Positions 7,376-16,082 of a stretch of DNA of 64,000 bases are shown piece after piece. The notes beneath the pieces are model-generated. The model worked only from the letters and a program-made list of their open reading frames with translations, was not told the origin of the DNA and ran no database searches. The stretch's first letter is position 1; the number at the start of each line of letters is the position of its first letter. The DNA comes from Longimicrobium sp. (GTDB taxonomy: Bacteria; Gemmatimonadota; Gemmatimonadetes; Longimicrobiales; Longimicrobiaceae): NCBI RefSeq assembly GCF_036388275.1, contig NZ_DASVSF010000113.1:186001-250000 (forward strand), in the 5' to 3' direction. The position numbers and the translations under genes were made by a program.

Positions 7376-8803
7376 ATGAAAAAGCTCTGGATCCTCCTCC
7401 TGCTGCTCGCGCCCGCGCCCACCCTGGCGCAAACGCGTGTGGACTCGGCCCTGATCGGGCGGATTCTCGTCGCAGAAGACCGGCGTGATTCTACCATGGC
7501 CATCCCGGCGGGGCTGCGGCACGCCGACCCGCGCGTGCGGCTGATCGCCCGCCGCGCGCTGGGGCGCATCCGCGATCCGCTCTTCGGCGCGCGCGATTCG
7601 CTGCCCTCGGTCGCCGCGCCTCACGCATGGCCCGAGCCCGCGTGGCGCCTTCGCTACCGTGCGCTCGCCGCCCAGCGCGCCGACTGTGGCGCACTCCGGA
7701 CCGCGCTGGACGACAGCGTGTGGCACGTGCGCCTCCGCGCCGCCGCCGTCGCGGACACCACGTGCGGGGCCGATTCGGCCTTCGTGCGCGTGTTGAGCGG
7801 GTGGGTGGATTCGCTGCCGGGCGAGACACGCAGGCGCGCCGCGGGAGGCGTGTCGTGGCATGCGGGCGCCCACGCGGCGGTCAGCCTCGCGCGGATCGCG
7901 CCGGAGCAGGCGCGGGCGCGGCTCGGCGGGCTCGCGACGCATTCCGACTGGCACGTGCGCCTGTACGCCGCGCGCGCCGCCGCCATCCTGGCCGACACCG
8001 CTCGCCTGCGCGCCCTCGCACGCGACCCGGACGGCAACGTGCAGGAGGCGGCGCTCGACGCGTTGTCGAAGCTGACGGGCCATGCGGAAGATGACGTGTA
8101 CCTGGCGGCACTGGCTGGCGATCAGGCGCAGGCCGTCCGCGCCGCCGCCATCGCGCTGAAGGGGTCCTCCGCGCCCGGCGTGCGCACAGCCGCCAACGAC
8201 GCCTTCGATCGCTGGGTGCACCGCGCGAACGAATCGGAGCGCGACGTTCGCGTGGCGCTGCTCGAAGCGGCCGGACGCCCCGTGAGCGACGATCGCCCGC
8301 CCGCGCCGCGGTTCGATCTCCCGCCGGACGCGGTGGCACTCGCGCTCGGCCAGGAGGTGCGCGTCCGCGTGACGATGTCCCCCGATGCCGGCGGCGGGTC
8401 GTTCGTGGTGCGGCTGCGCGGCGACGTGGCGCCGATGATGGCGGCTCGCGTGCTGGAGCTCGTGCGCGGCGGTTACTACGACGGCGGCAACTGGCACCGC
8501 GTGGAGCCGGATTTCGTGATCCAGGGCGGCGCCCCGGGCACCAACGAGTACGTGGGCCATCACCACTACCTGCGCGACGAGCTCGGCACTGTCGCGCATC
8601 CCCGCGGCACCGTGGCGATGAGCACGCGCGGGCACGACACGGGTGATGCGCAGTGGTTCATCAACCTCAAGGACAATCCCCGCCTGGTTCGCGAGTACAC
8701 GGTCTTCGGCGAGGTGATCGAGGGGATCGAGGTGGTCGACGGCATCCTGGAGGGGGACGTGGTCGCGTCCATGCGAGTGGAGCCGGATGCGCGCCGGCGC
8801 TGA
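7376..8803 (+). CDS. exported HEAT-repeat protein with C-terminal cyclophilin domain
   Basis: 475 residues with a cleavable signal peptide (KKLWILLLLLAPAPTLAQ). Residues ~40-300 carry HEAT-like helical repeats (patterns such as DPRVRLIARRALGRIRD, WHVRLYAARAAAILAD, DGNVQEAALDALSKL). Residues ~330-475 form a cyclophilin-type peptidyl-prolyl isomerase: RLRGDVAPMMAARVLELV, YYDGGNWHRVEPDFVIQGG, GTVAMSTRGHDTGDAQWFIN, and FGEVIEG. It is likely a periplasmic folding factor whose repeats bind partner proteins. I chose ATG 7376 because only it gives the signal peptide. Confidence 0.85.
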   Translation: MKKLWILLLLLAPAPTLAQTRVDSALIGRILVAEDRRDSTMAIPAGLRHADPRVRLIARRALGRIRDPLFGARDSLPSVAAPHAWPEPAWRLRYRALAAQRADCGALRTALDDSVWHVRLRAAAVADTTCGADSAFVRVLSGWVDSLPGETRRRAAGGVSWHAGAHAAVSLARIAPEQARARLGGLATHSDWHVRLYAARAAAILADTARLRALARDPDGNVQEAALDALSKLTGHAEDDVYLAALAGDQAQAVRAAAIALKGSSAPGVRTAANDAFDRWVHRANESERDVRVALLEAAGRPVSDDRPPAPRFDLPPDAVALALGQEVRVRVTMSPDAGGGSFVVRLRGDVAPMMAARVLELVRGGYYDGGNWHRVEPDFVIQGGAPGTNEYVGHHHYLRDELGTVAHPRGTVAMSTRGHDTGDAQWFINLKDNPRLVREYTVFGEVIEGIEVVDGILEGDVVASMRVEPDARRR

Positions 8804-8851
8804 TCACCGCGTTGCGCAGATTCCTATCCGCCCCGCAACCCAGGGTTCATC

Positions 8852-9628
8852 GTGTTTGGATTTCTGAAGAAGCGCCGCCGCGATCGCATCCGCGCGGAGC
8901 CGTTTCCGCCGGAGTGGCTGGTGATCATCCAGCGCAACGTGCCCATGTTCGCCCGCCTTTCGGAGGCCGACCGGGACGAGTTGCTGCGCCGGGTGCTGGT
9001 GTTCATCGCCGAAAAGAACTTCGAGGGGGCGGGCGGGCTGACCATGACGGACGAGGTGCGCGTCACCATCGCCGCGCAGGCCTGCATGCTCCTGCTGCGC
9101 CTGGACGATGACGACTACTATCCGCGGCTCCGGTCCATCATCGTGTATCCCTCCGCGTACAAGGTGCCGCGCGAGGCGAGGGCCGGGGAGATCGTGCGGG
9201 AACACGATGCGGTGCACCTGGGGGAGTCGTGGGGCGACGGGGCGGTGGTGCTGTCGTGGAACAGCGCCCGCCATGGCGCCGCCGATCCGCGCGACGGCAA
9301 GAACGTGGTCCTGCACGAGTTCGCGCACCAGCTGGACCAGGAAGACGGCGCCGCGGACGGCACGCCGGAGCTGGACCGCCTGGCGTTCTACGCGCCGTGG
9401 GCACGGGTGCTGAGCGAGCACTACCTGGCGCTGCGCAAGGCGGCGCGCACGGGGCGCAAGACGCTGCTGGACCAGTACGGCGCCACCAACGAGGCCGAGT
9501 TCTTTGCCGTCGCCAGCGAGTGCTTCTTCGAGCGCCCGGTGCAGCTTCGCACACGCCATCCCGAGCTGTACGACGAGCTTTCGAGCTACTACGGCCAGGA
9601 CCCGGCCCGCGCGGCGACGCCGGCCTGA
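8852..9628 (+). CDS. mtfA: MtfA-type zinc peptidase
   Basis: 258 residues from a GTG. The N-terminus MFGFLKKRRRDRI and the body match the MtfA (DgsA anti-repressor) family: EKNFEGAGGLTMTDEVRVTIAAQACML, then VHLGESWGDGAVVLSW. The metal site HEFAHQLDQEDG is at His155-His159. MtfA in enterobacteria is a cytosolic aminopeptidase-like gluzincin that also titrates the Mlc regulator; Mlc is not expected here, so only the peptidase role can be inferred. Confidence 0.85.
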   Translation: MFGFLKKRRRDRIRAEPFPPEWLVIIQRNVPMFARLSEADRDELLRRVLVFIAEKNFEGAGGLTMTDEVRVTIAAQACMLLLRLDDDDYYPRLRSIIVYPSAYKVPREARAGEIVREHDAVHLGESWGDGAVVLSWNSARHGAADPRDGKNVVLHEFAHQLDQEDGAADGTPELDRLAFYAPWARVLSEHYLALRKAARTGRKTLLDQYGATNEAEFFAVASECFFERPVQLRTRHPELYDELSSYYGQDPARAATPA

Positions 9629-9683
9629 GGACGCGGCCCAGCCGATCCGCGTTCCTGGAATCTGGTGCTTACCCTGGAGACGA

Positions 9684-9983
9684 ATGACCGATTCACCCGA
9701 TCCGATGACCGCGACGGAAGAGTTCGCGGACGACGCGGAGTACGGCTGGTGGCTCAATACGCACCCCGACGGGTTCGTGCTGGCGGTGCGCACCCGCTCG
9801 GCCCCGCTGCTGCACCGCGCGACGTGCCCGGAGGTAGACCGCGACGTGCACCCGGGCCGGCTGGGGGCCAAGGGCGCGCGGCAGGTGTGCGCCGACACCA
9901 AGTCGGCCCTGCGCGCGTGGCTCGCCCGCGAGCTGCCGGGGGACGGCAAGCTCGTCGCCCGCTGCCCGAAGTGCGGACCGTGA
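9684..9983 (+). CDS. hypothetical protein with C-terminal CPKC
   Basis: 99 residues, GGAGA ahead of the ATG. The sequence is acidic at the N-terminus (TATEEFADDAEYGWWLNTHP), has a middle with HRATCPEVDRDVHPG, and ends ARCPKCGP. Four cysteines could bind a metal. It follows mtfA by 55 nt on the same strand. No family recognised. Confidence 0.6.
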   Translation: MTDSPDPMTATEEFADDAEYGWWLNTHPDGFVLAVRTRSAPLLHRATCPEVDRDVHPGRLGAKGARQVCADTKSALRAWLARELPGDGKLVARCPKCGP

Positions 9984-10020
9984 GTGTCTGCACGGCGGGC
10001 GGCGCGTCCGTGCAGCCGAT

Positions 10021-10575
10021 TCAGCCCCTCCGGGGCGCCGAGGCCAGCGCCGCCAGCCCATCGGACTCGATGCCCAGCACCGCCGCCTGCAGGTTGAAGT
10101 AGTTCTCGGCCGCGTTCAGCCAGGTGAGTTCCACGATCTCCACCTCGCTGAAGTGCTCGCGCAACGCCGCCACCGTCTCGGCCGACACGGAGCGGTGCAT
10201 GGTGGCCTCTTCCACGAACGCCAGGGCGGCGCGTTCGCGGTCCGTGAAGACCGGACTCGTGCGGTAGTCCGGCAGCGCCGCGAACTTCTCCGCCCCCACC
10301 CGCTGGCGGATGGCCTCGGCCAGGGTGATGTCTGCGCAGAACGTGCATCCGTTCTGCCGCGCCGCCTGCGTCTGCACCAGCCGGCGCAGCGACGGCTCCA
10401 GCGACAGCCCGTGCTCCATCGTGCGCTGGATGTGCAGGGCCAGCACCATCAGCCCCGGCTTGCGGGCATAGATCACCTTCAGCGGGCCGATCACCTTTCC
10501 GAACCGCTTCGCCGAAGCCTTGTACGCCAGCTTCAGCCACGAGCTGGAGGGATTTTCGATGGCGCTCAGGTGCAT
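10021..10575 (-). CDS. carboxymuconolactone decarboxylase / AhpD-like protein
   Basis: 184 residues from the ATG at 10575; the frame is open upstream but the extra residues look unlike the family. It is an all-helical protein with the AhpD-type pair CTFC (Cys77, Cys80) in RQNGCTFCADITLAEAIRQ. This family includes alkylhydroperoxidase-like thiol enzymes that reduce peroxides through the CxxC. The helix after the cysteines lacks the usual downstream His at the classical spacing, so peroxidase activity is uncertain. Confidence 0.8.
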   Translation of the reverse strand: MHLSAIENPSSSWLKLAYKASAKRFGKVIGPLKVIYARKPGLMVLALHIQRTMEHGLSLEPSLRRLVQTQAARQNGCTFCADITLAEAIRQRVGAEKFAALPDYRTSPVFTDRERAALAFVEEATMHRSVSAETVAALREHFSEVEIVELTWLNAAENYFNLQAAVLGIESDGLAALASAPRRG

Positions 10576-10674
10576 GGTTCCACCAGGATTCTCAAGAGGG
10601 ACGCGGGTGCCGACGCACCGCCCAGAATACACGGGCGCCGGGCGCGGGGGAAAGGGTGGGACCGCACATGCGGA

Positions 10675-10707
10675 AGCCGCCGCCGAACGGAAAGTTCGGC
10701 GGCGGCT
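10675..10707 (-). terminator. 14-bp GC-rich hairpin after the HAF-repeat gene
   Basis: AGCCGCCGCCGAAC (10675-10688) and GTTCGGCGGCGGCT (10694-10707) form a perfect stem with a GGAAA loop. It is 33 nt past the stop of the minus-strand gene ending at 10741. No clear U-tract. Confidence 0.55.
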
Positions 10708-10740
10708 CGGAACGCGGGTGCGGTTGCGGAGGAATATCCG

Positions 10741-11835
10741 CTACTGCGCGACGTAGCGGTACGCGTTGTTCTTCCAGGTCCAGACGACGGGGTAGCGCCG
10801 CGGCTGGTTGCTCCCGATGAGCAGGTGGCCCACGACGTCGCCCCAGGAGTTGATGGACACCACGTTGCACCAGGGGATATCCGGGTTCGGCGAGGTCAGC
10901 CGGAGCAGCCCGTATCCCTTGTACCAGACGGCACCCACGCACGTGTTCGGCGGCACCACGCCCGCGGTGCCGCGCAGAAGCACCTCGCCCCAATCATTCA
11001 CGTCGACCGGCCGCCAGCCCTTGGGCAGCGCGACCATCTCGCCCTGCGGCGTGCGCATCCATCCATCCCCGGCCCCATCCACGCCTACGATGTGGCCGTT
11101 CTCGCTAATGGCGCTGGCTTCGCCCGGGCCCATGTCGACGCGGCCGGCAGCCTTCGTCCAGGTGAACCAGGTCATCGGTCCCTCGGATCCCGCCTGCCTG
11201 TAGCTGCCAATGATGGTGCCGGCGTCGTTGACCCGCGCCGCCGTGCCGGTCGTACTGTCGGGAACTAGGAACTGGAAGCCTTCCTGGTAGTGCCAGCGGA
11301 AGGGCCGCGAATTGTTGGGCGAGCCGTCCAGGTAGCCGCCGCCGACGATCACGGAGTTCTCGTTGATGTCCGACGGCCCCCAGCCCCGGATGCGGCGCGA
11401 CGTCGCGGGGTCGCGCAGCGGCACGGGAGTCCCGTTGGGCTCCCACGCCGTAGCATTGCCGTAGGTGGTTCCCACCGTCTGCCCCCAGTTGTTCCGCGCG
11501 GCGGCATGGGCTTCTGCCTCGCCGGGGGGCATGCCCAGCGGAGTGCTCACGGTGCCCCGCGCGCGGCTCCAGGCGAAGACCCCCGTCGTGTTGTACGCCT
11601 GGTCCGAGTGATCGCCCAGCAGCCGGGCATCCTCGGTAATGCGGAACACGAGCGACGAGCCGGACGGCTGCACGTCGATCAGGTATCCGCACCGGCTGGA
11701 GCACCCCGTGCTGGCCGCCTGCGCGGTCAACGGGTCTACCGGCTCGGTGGGGCGCTGCGTATTGTCGGTCGGTGACCGGTCGCACCCCGTGATGGCGAGC
11801 GTGACGACGAGGGCGAGCGTGGGCCTGGCGCGCAT
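10741..11835 (-). CDS. HAF-repeat lipoprotein
   Basis: 364 residues. A lipoprotein signal (RARPTLALVVTLAITGC) supports the start at 11835 rather than the upstream ATG. The body contains six short repeats of the HAF type, in which a phrase like INENSVIVGGG, VNDAGTIIGSY, ISENGHIVGVD or INSWGDVVGH recurs about every 45 residues. This architecture is a secreted or surface-attached beta-propeller-like protein of unknown ligand. It is followed by the hairpin at 10675. Confidence 0.75.
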   Translation of the reverse strand: MRARPTLALVVTLAITGCDRSPTDNTQRPTEPVDPLTAQAASTGCSSRCGYLIDVQPSGSSLVFRITEDARLLGDHSDQAYNTTGVFAWSRARGTVSTPLGMPPGEAEAHAAARNNWGQTVGTTYGNATAWEPNGTPVPLRDPATSRRIRGWGPSDINENSVIVGGGYLDGSPNNSRPFRWHYQEGFQFLVPDSTTGTAARVNDAGTIIGSYRQAGSEGPMTWFTWTKAAGRVDMGPGEASAISENGHIVGVDGAGDGWMRTPQGEMVALPKGWRPVDVNDWGEVLLRGTAGVVPPNTCVGAVWYKGYGLLRLTSPNPDIPWCNVVSINSWGDVVGHLLIGSNQPRRYPVVWTWKNNAYRYVAQ

Positions 11836-11982
11836 CGGGTACCTCCATGGTTGTACATCCCCCGGCTCCTTCCGGGGGGAACGCACGTAGGCAACCGGCG
11901 TGCCGGATGTTTACGCACCCGACGCAAGGTCGCGAACGGGGTCGGAAGCGCGATTGGGCAGCCTTCGCGTTCGCCCGCCGGG

Positions 11983-13077
11983 TCAGCGCGCGGGGCTCGA
12001 GTTCAGCCGGGCGGCCGCGCCGGGCACCAGGTTCTCGTCGACGATGCGGTGGATGGCGGGGAGGTGGCCGGGCGCGCGGGGGCCGTCGGATCGCGAGGTG
12101 AAGACGGCCACCATCTCCAGCTCGGGGACGACGAAGATGTACTGCCCGCCGTACCCCCAGGCGAACGCCACGCGCCGCCCGCCGGACTCGCGCGTCCACC
12201 AGCCCAGCCCGTAGCCATGCCCGTTGAAAGGTGACGTGGTGCGCTGGCGGGCGCTCTCGCGCACCCACGCCTCGGGGACGATCCGGCGGCCCCGGTACAC
12301 GCCGCCGTCCAGCCACATCTGCCCGAAGCGCAGCATCTGCCGCGGCGTCAGGTACATGTCGTTGCCACCAAAGAAGATGCCCTGTGGATCGCGCTGCCAG
12401 GGTCGGATGCGGAAGCCCAGCGGCGCCGCGATCTTCTCGTTGGCGTACGCCCAGGTGCTCCGGCCCGTGGCGCGCGTGAGGATGGCGGAAAGCAGGTGCG
12501 TGCTCCCCGTGCTGTACAGCATGCGCCCGCCGGGCTCGTCCACCATCGGCTGGTCCAGCGCGGCGTTCACCCAGTGGCGGCTGCTGACCCAGGCGCCGTA
12601 CTCGCTGAAGCTGGTGGACTCCAGCCCCGACTGCATCGACAGCAGGTGGCCCACGGTGATCGCGCGCTTCCGCGGGTCCACGCCCGGACGCGCGAAGTAC
12701 GCGGGAAAGAAGTCGGAGATCGGCTGGTCGATGCCGCGGATGTGGCCCTCGGAAATGGCGATGCCCACCAGCGCGGAAAGCACGCTCTTGGACGCGGACT
12801 TCACGTTGGTCCCCCGGTCCGCGCCCGCCCCGCCGATGTAGCGTTCCAGCACGATCTCGCCGCGCTGCGAAACCAGGATGCCGCGCAGGTTCGGCAGCTC
12901 CGCCGCACGCGCCAGGGCCTGCGCCAGCAGCGCGGTGTCGCCACGCTCCACGGCCGGCGCGGGGGCGAGCGTGCGGGCGGCGGCGGGCGGCCCGGCGTCG
13001 GCTTCGGCGCCGCGCTCCCGCGGGGCGTCGCAGCCGGCGAGCAGCAGGGCCAGAAGGAGAATCGGTCGAGCAATCAT
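11983..13077 (-). CDS. class C beta-lactamase-fold serine hydrolase lipoprotein
   Basis: 364 residues with a lipobox (LLLALLLAGC). The catalytic S-x-x-K is S94-A-S-K97 (KSASKSVLSALVG), and the YxN-equivalent reads YSTG at Tyr188. The C-terminal segment contains GYGLGWWTRE and FAWGYGGQYIFVVPE, as in esterase-like members. Probably a periplasmic esterase or peptidase acting on cell-wall or D-amino-acid substrates; beta-lactam hydrolysis cannot be claimed. It is downstream of the caspase gene on the same strand but separated by a hairpin. Confidence 0.85.
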   Translation of the reverse strand: MIARPILLLALLLAGCDAPRERGAEADAGPPAAARTLAPAPAVERGDTALLAQALARAAELPNLRGILVSQRGEIVLERYIGGAGADRGTNVKSASKSVLSALVGIAISEGHIRGIDQPISDFFPAYFARPGVDPRKRAITVGHLLSMQSGLESTSFSEYGAWVSSRHWVNAALDQPMVDEPGGRMLYSTGSTHLLSAILTRATGRSTWAYANEKIAAPLGFRIRPWQRDPQGIFFGGNDMYLTPRQMLRFGQMWLDGGVYRGRRIVPEAWVRESARQRTTSPFNGHGYGLGWWTRESGGRRVAFAWGYGGQYIFVVPELEMVAVFTSRSDGPRAPGHLPAIHRIVDENLVPGAAARLNSSPAR

Positions 13078-13149
13078 GGGGCGGAGCAGATCCGGGCCTT
13101 CGGAACGACGGGAACGCGGGATGATACCCGTCCGGCGCGACGAAGTGCG

Positions 13150-13181
13150 GCGGGGCAGGCGCCCGAAGGAGCCTGCCCCGC
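13150..13181 (-). terminator. 11-bp hairpin between caspase and hydrolase genes
   Basis: GCGGGGCAGGC (13150-13160) pairs perfectly with GCCTGCCCCGC (13171-13181). It is 74 nt after the stop of the caspase gene and 73 nt ahead of the next start. There is no U-tract, so it may be a weak terminator. Confidence 0.45.
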
Positions 13182-13254
13182 TCTGGATGAAAGCCGTCGA
13201 TGATGAATGGCCCCGCGATGATGCCGCCCGACGCGGTGGAAAACGTCGGCGTGG

Positions 13255-14118
13255 TTACCGATGGACGAGCGGGCCGCGGGTGACGGGGCCCCGCTCGCGC
13301 GGGCGGAAGGCGCGCTCCATGGGAAACGCGAGGTCGGGCGCGCCCAGCATCAGGATCTGCGGCTCCTGGCTGCACGCCTCGTCCATCACGTGCTTGCGAA
13401 CGCGGCGGTACAGGTCGCAGTAGCTGCCGCGGAACGTTCCGTCGTTCCAGACGTCCAGCAGGTAGCGGGTGAACAGCCCGTCGCGCGCCGCCTGGTCTTC
13501 GCTGGACGCGGAGATCAGCAGCAGGCTCGCGCGGATGCCCAGGTCGTCGGCCGGGGCGGACGCGATGCACGGTGCCGCCGCCTCCATTTCCGGCTCTGCC
13601 CGAAAGCCGCGCGCCGTTCCCCATCCGCCCCGCCCGCCGTTGCGCATCACGGGCGGGCGATGCACGGGCGGCGAAGCCGGAGGCACATCCTCGTCGTCCC
13701 GGCCCATTCCGCCGCCGTAGCAGCTTTCGGACACCACCACGATGCGCACGCCGGCGTCGAACAGCCGCCAGTACCCGGCCAGCTTGTCGTCCAGGATCTC
13801 TTCGTCGGCCAGGCACCACGTCTCGTCCCAGCCGAACCCCTCGTCGCGGTTGCGGTCGCGCACCTGGCTGCCGTGCCCCGAGAACGACAGGAGCAGCAGG
13901 TCGCCCCCGCACAGCGCCTGCGCCGCCCCCGCCAGGGCCTCGTGCAGCGCCTGCGTCGTGGCCTCGGAGCCCCGGAGCACCAGGATGGAGCCAAACCCCG
14001 CCTGGCTGGCCAGCTCCGCCATCCGCCAGGCGGACCCTTCGGCGTATTGCAGGGGCCGGCCGGCGTGCCGCCCCTGCGGCTGGTTGACCCCGATGTGAAT
14101 GGAAACGGCGCGTGACAT
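13255..14118 (-). CDS. caspase-fold (orthocaspase-like) peptidase
   Basis: 287 residues from ATG 14118 with GGGGAGAAG upstream. Strand-helix order and motifs fit peptidase C14: N-terminal SIHIGVNQPQGRH, catalytic histidine in LLLLSFSGHGSQVRD (His82), and catalytic cysteine in IVVVSESCYGGGMG (Cys133). An acidic insert with an EEILDDKLA helix sits between them, and LLISASSEDQAA forms a late strand. No signal peptide, so it is probably cytosolic. It is co-directional with the unknown gene at 14184, 65 nt upstream, and opposite a sigma-factor gene. Prokaryotic caspases are linked to regulated proteolysis and cell death; the activator is unknown. Confidence 0.85.
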   Translation of the reverse strand: MSRAVSIHIGVNQPQGRHAGRPLQYAEGSAWRMAELASQAGFGSILVLRGSEATTQALHEALAGAAQALCGGDLLLLSFSGHGSQVRDRNRDEGFGWDETWCLADEEILDDKLAGYWRLFDAGVRIVVVSESCYGGGMGRDDEDVPPASPPVHRPPVMRNGGRGGWGTARGFRAEPEMEAAAPCIASAPADDLGIRASLLLISASSEDQAARDGLFTRYLLDVWNDGTFRGSYCDLYRRVRKHVMDEACSQEPQILMLGAPDLAFPMERAFRPRERGPVTRGPLVHR

Positions 14119-14183
14119 GTCGTTTGCTTCTCCCCAGTGGACGATCCCCTTCCCGGGGCGCGCCGGCGCGCCCCGGGCTCCCG

Positions 14184-15023
14184 TCAAGCCGACACGGACG
14201 CGACCAGGCAGTTGTAGATCTTGGTTCCCATGTCCGGCGGAATGACCTCGCAGCCGTTCGCGATCTGGGGAGCATCACTCAGCGCGCCCCAGTACTTAGG
14301 CAGCACGATGGGCACCGGGCCGCCGAACACCCCGTAGTACGCGGAGAAGTGCCGCGGGCTCTCGCCCGGCATGGGAGGCGCGGAGTGGTCCATCGCCATC
14401 GGGTCGGCTAGCAGGTCTTCGCCCGTGTCGTGGAGCACGTCCAGGTTGATGCGGCCGTTCACCGGGTACAGCGTCCCCAGCGGCTTGGGAGCACCGCCGC
14501 CGCCCAGCGCCTCGCCCACCAGCTCCAGCCGATCGCCCTGGACGTCGCGGATCTCCCATTCCACCTTGTTGGCGATCGGCCGGAACTCGCCGGGCCGCCA
14601 CTCCCAGCACGCGCCAGGTGCCACGCGGGTGATGCCGCCGCCGCCCAGGGTCACGCGCGACACCAGCTTCTTCTTGGTGTCGGCGCCCAGGTGGTCGGGG
14701 TCTACCGGGCGGTTGGTGATCTCCTTGAGGTCCACGATGTGGCCACACAGCGCCAGGCTGGCTTCCTGCCCGGCCACCGGCGCCAGCGTAAGCCCGGTGA
14801 GCTTGGCCAGCGCGGGAATGCCCAGGAGGGAGCCGCCCTGCGCCAGGTAGCCGGCGTCGTACGACAGGACGGGAACGTGCCGGTCGGTTCCGTGCTCGTG
14901 CCCGAACATGCCGGGCATCAGCACGTGCATGCGTCCCGTGGCGCCGCGGACGTTGCCGCGGCCGGCGGGCTCGGGGGCGAACAGGCACAGCCCCGAGAAG
15001 GTCATGCGGAGGGTGAAAGCCAT
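14184..15023 (-). CDS. unknown protein, partner of the caspase gene
   Basis: 279 residues with no signal peptide or membrane helix. It begins AFTLRMTFSGLCLFAPEPAG and looks beta-rich throughout, with tracts such as LVSRVTLGGGGITRVAPGACW and KVEWEIRDVQGDRLELVGEA. No domain recognised. The gene lies immediately upstream of the caspase gene with 65 nt between them and probably shares its transcript, so it is a candidate substrate, regulator or inhibitor. Its promoter region faces the sigma gene at 15230. Confidence 0.6.
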   Translation of the reverse strand: MAFTLRMTFSGLCLFAPEPAGRGNVRGATGRMHVLMPGMFGHEHGTDRHVPVLSYDAGYLAQGGSLLGIPALAKLTGLTLAPVAGQEASLALCGHIVDLKEITNRPVDPDHLGADTKKKLVSRVTLGGGGITRVAPGACWEWRPGEFRPIANKVEWEIRDVQGDRLELVGEALGGGGAPKPLGTLYPVNGRINLDVLHDTGEDLLADPMAMDHSAPPMPGESPRHFSAYYGVFGGPVPIVLPKYWGALSDAPQIANGCEVIPPDMGTKIYNCLVASVSA

Positions 15024-15229
15024 TGTACCAGTGGGTGCGGCGTGGACGTCTCATCCCCAAACCGCCACCGTGCGGAGCGGGGTGTTCTGCGGTGCGGAAC
15101 AAGAGTCGGCCGTGGCTTGCGGATTTCCCCCACTCCTGTCTCTTCCGTGTTGATGCACGCCCTGTGAGCCGATACTTTGGGGACGGGTTCCACACGTGCT
15201 TGCACGCGATCCTCCGTCCCGGGTAGCGG

Positions 15230-16009
15230 ATGCCTGACCGGCTTGAGTCCGAGAGCCTGTTCCTGGAGCACCTCCGCCACATCGAGAGAGTGGCGGAGAT
15301 GACCTGCAACGACCACGGTGTGCGGGGCGCCGAGGCCGAAGACTTCGTCTCCTGGATCAAGCTGAGGCTGATGGAGGATGACTACGCCATCATCCAAAGA
15401 TTCCGCGCCGAGAGCAGCATCAAGACGTACCTCGCGACGGTGGTCTCGCGGCAGTTCTTTGAGTACTGGCGAGCAATGCGTGGCCGGTGGCGCGCCTCGG
15501 CCATGGCGGAGCGGCTGGGGCCGCCGGCGAAGGACCTGGAAATTCTGGTGTATCGCGAGGGATATTCGCTGGCTCAGGCCGGGGAAAAGCTGAGGACCGC
15601 AGGGCGCACCCAGCTTTCCGACACAGAGCTCGCCCGTCTGCTGGCCCGGCTTCCCGAGCACTCGCGGCACCGCCCCAAGGAGGTGTCCACCGATTCCGTG
15701 CTGGACGAAATGCCCAGTAAATCTCAGCCGGACATGGACTTGGGGGAGACCGATGCCTTTCGCGCCAGGATGCTGTCCGCCCTGGATCGGGTCATGTCGC
15801 AATTGGATCCCGAGAACCGGTTGATCTTCCGAATGCGCTTCGCTGACGGCCACAGTTTAGCCGATGTTGCGAGAGTGCTGGGGCTAGAGCAGAAGCCACT
15901 CTACCGTAGGGTAGAAAAGCTCAGGCAGCGGCTGCGTACGGCGCTTGAGGCAGAAGGGGTGCAGGACACCGACGTCCGTGGAATCTTTCTGGAAGAGGAT
16001 GGTTCTTGA
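15230..16009 (+). CDS. sigma-70 family (ECF-like) RNA polymerase sigma factor
   Basis: 259 residues. Region 2 lies at about 15-90 (AEDFVSWIKLRLMEDDYAIIQRF then SSIKTYLATVVSRQFFEYWR). Region 4 is at about 185-245 (DPENRLIFRMRFADGHSLADVARVLGLEQKPLYRRVEKLRQRL). The linker of nearly 90 residues is much longer than in ordinary ECF factors. It is followed directly by a membrane anti-sigma-like gene and flanked by the caspase and CHAT genes, suggesting a signal-responsive regulon. No promoter consensus can be read by eye. Confidence 0.85.
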   Translation: MPDRLESESLFLEHLRHIERVAEMTCNDHGVRGAEAEDFVSWIKLRLMEDDYAIIQRFRAESSIKTYLATVVSRQFFEYWRAMRGRWRASAMAERLGPPAKDLEILVYREGYSLAQAGEKLRTAGRTQLSDTELARLLARLPEHSRHRPKEVSTDSVLDEMPSKSQPDMDLGETDAFRARMLSALDRVMSQLDPENRLIFRMRFADGHSLADVARVLGLEQKPLYRRVEKLRQRLRTALEAEGVQDTDVRGIFLEEDGS

Positions 16010-16082
16010 TGGCGGGACGGAGACTTTTGCCCCCCACGGCCGTCCAATGGGTATGTTCTATATCCACTGCGGGAGGGTGACC

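Noticed and set aside
11105..14278. Open frame of 1057 codons on the minus strand
   Set aside because: It spans three genes with recognisable motifs in other frames (HAF, serine hydrolase, caspase). No domain in it.
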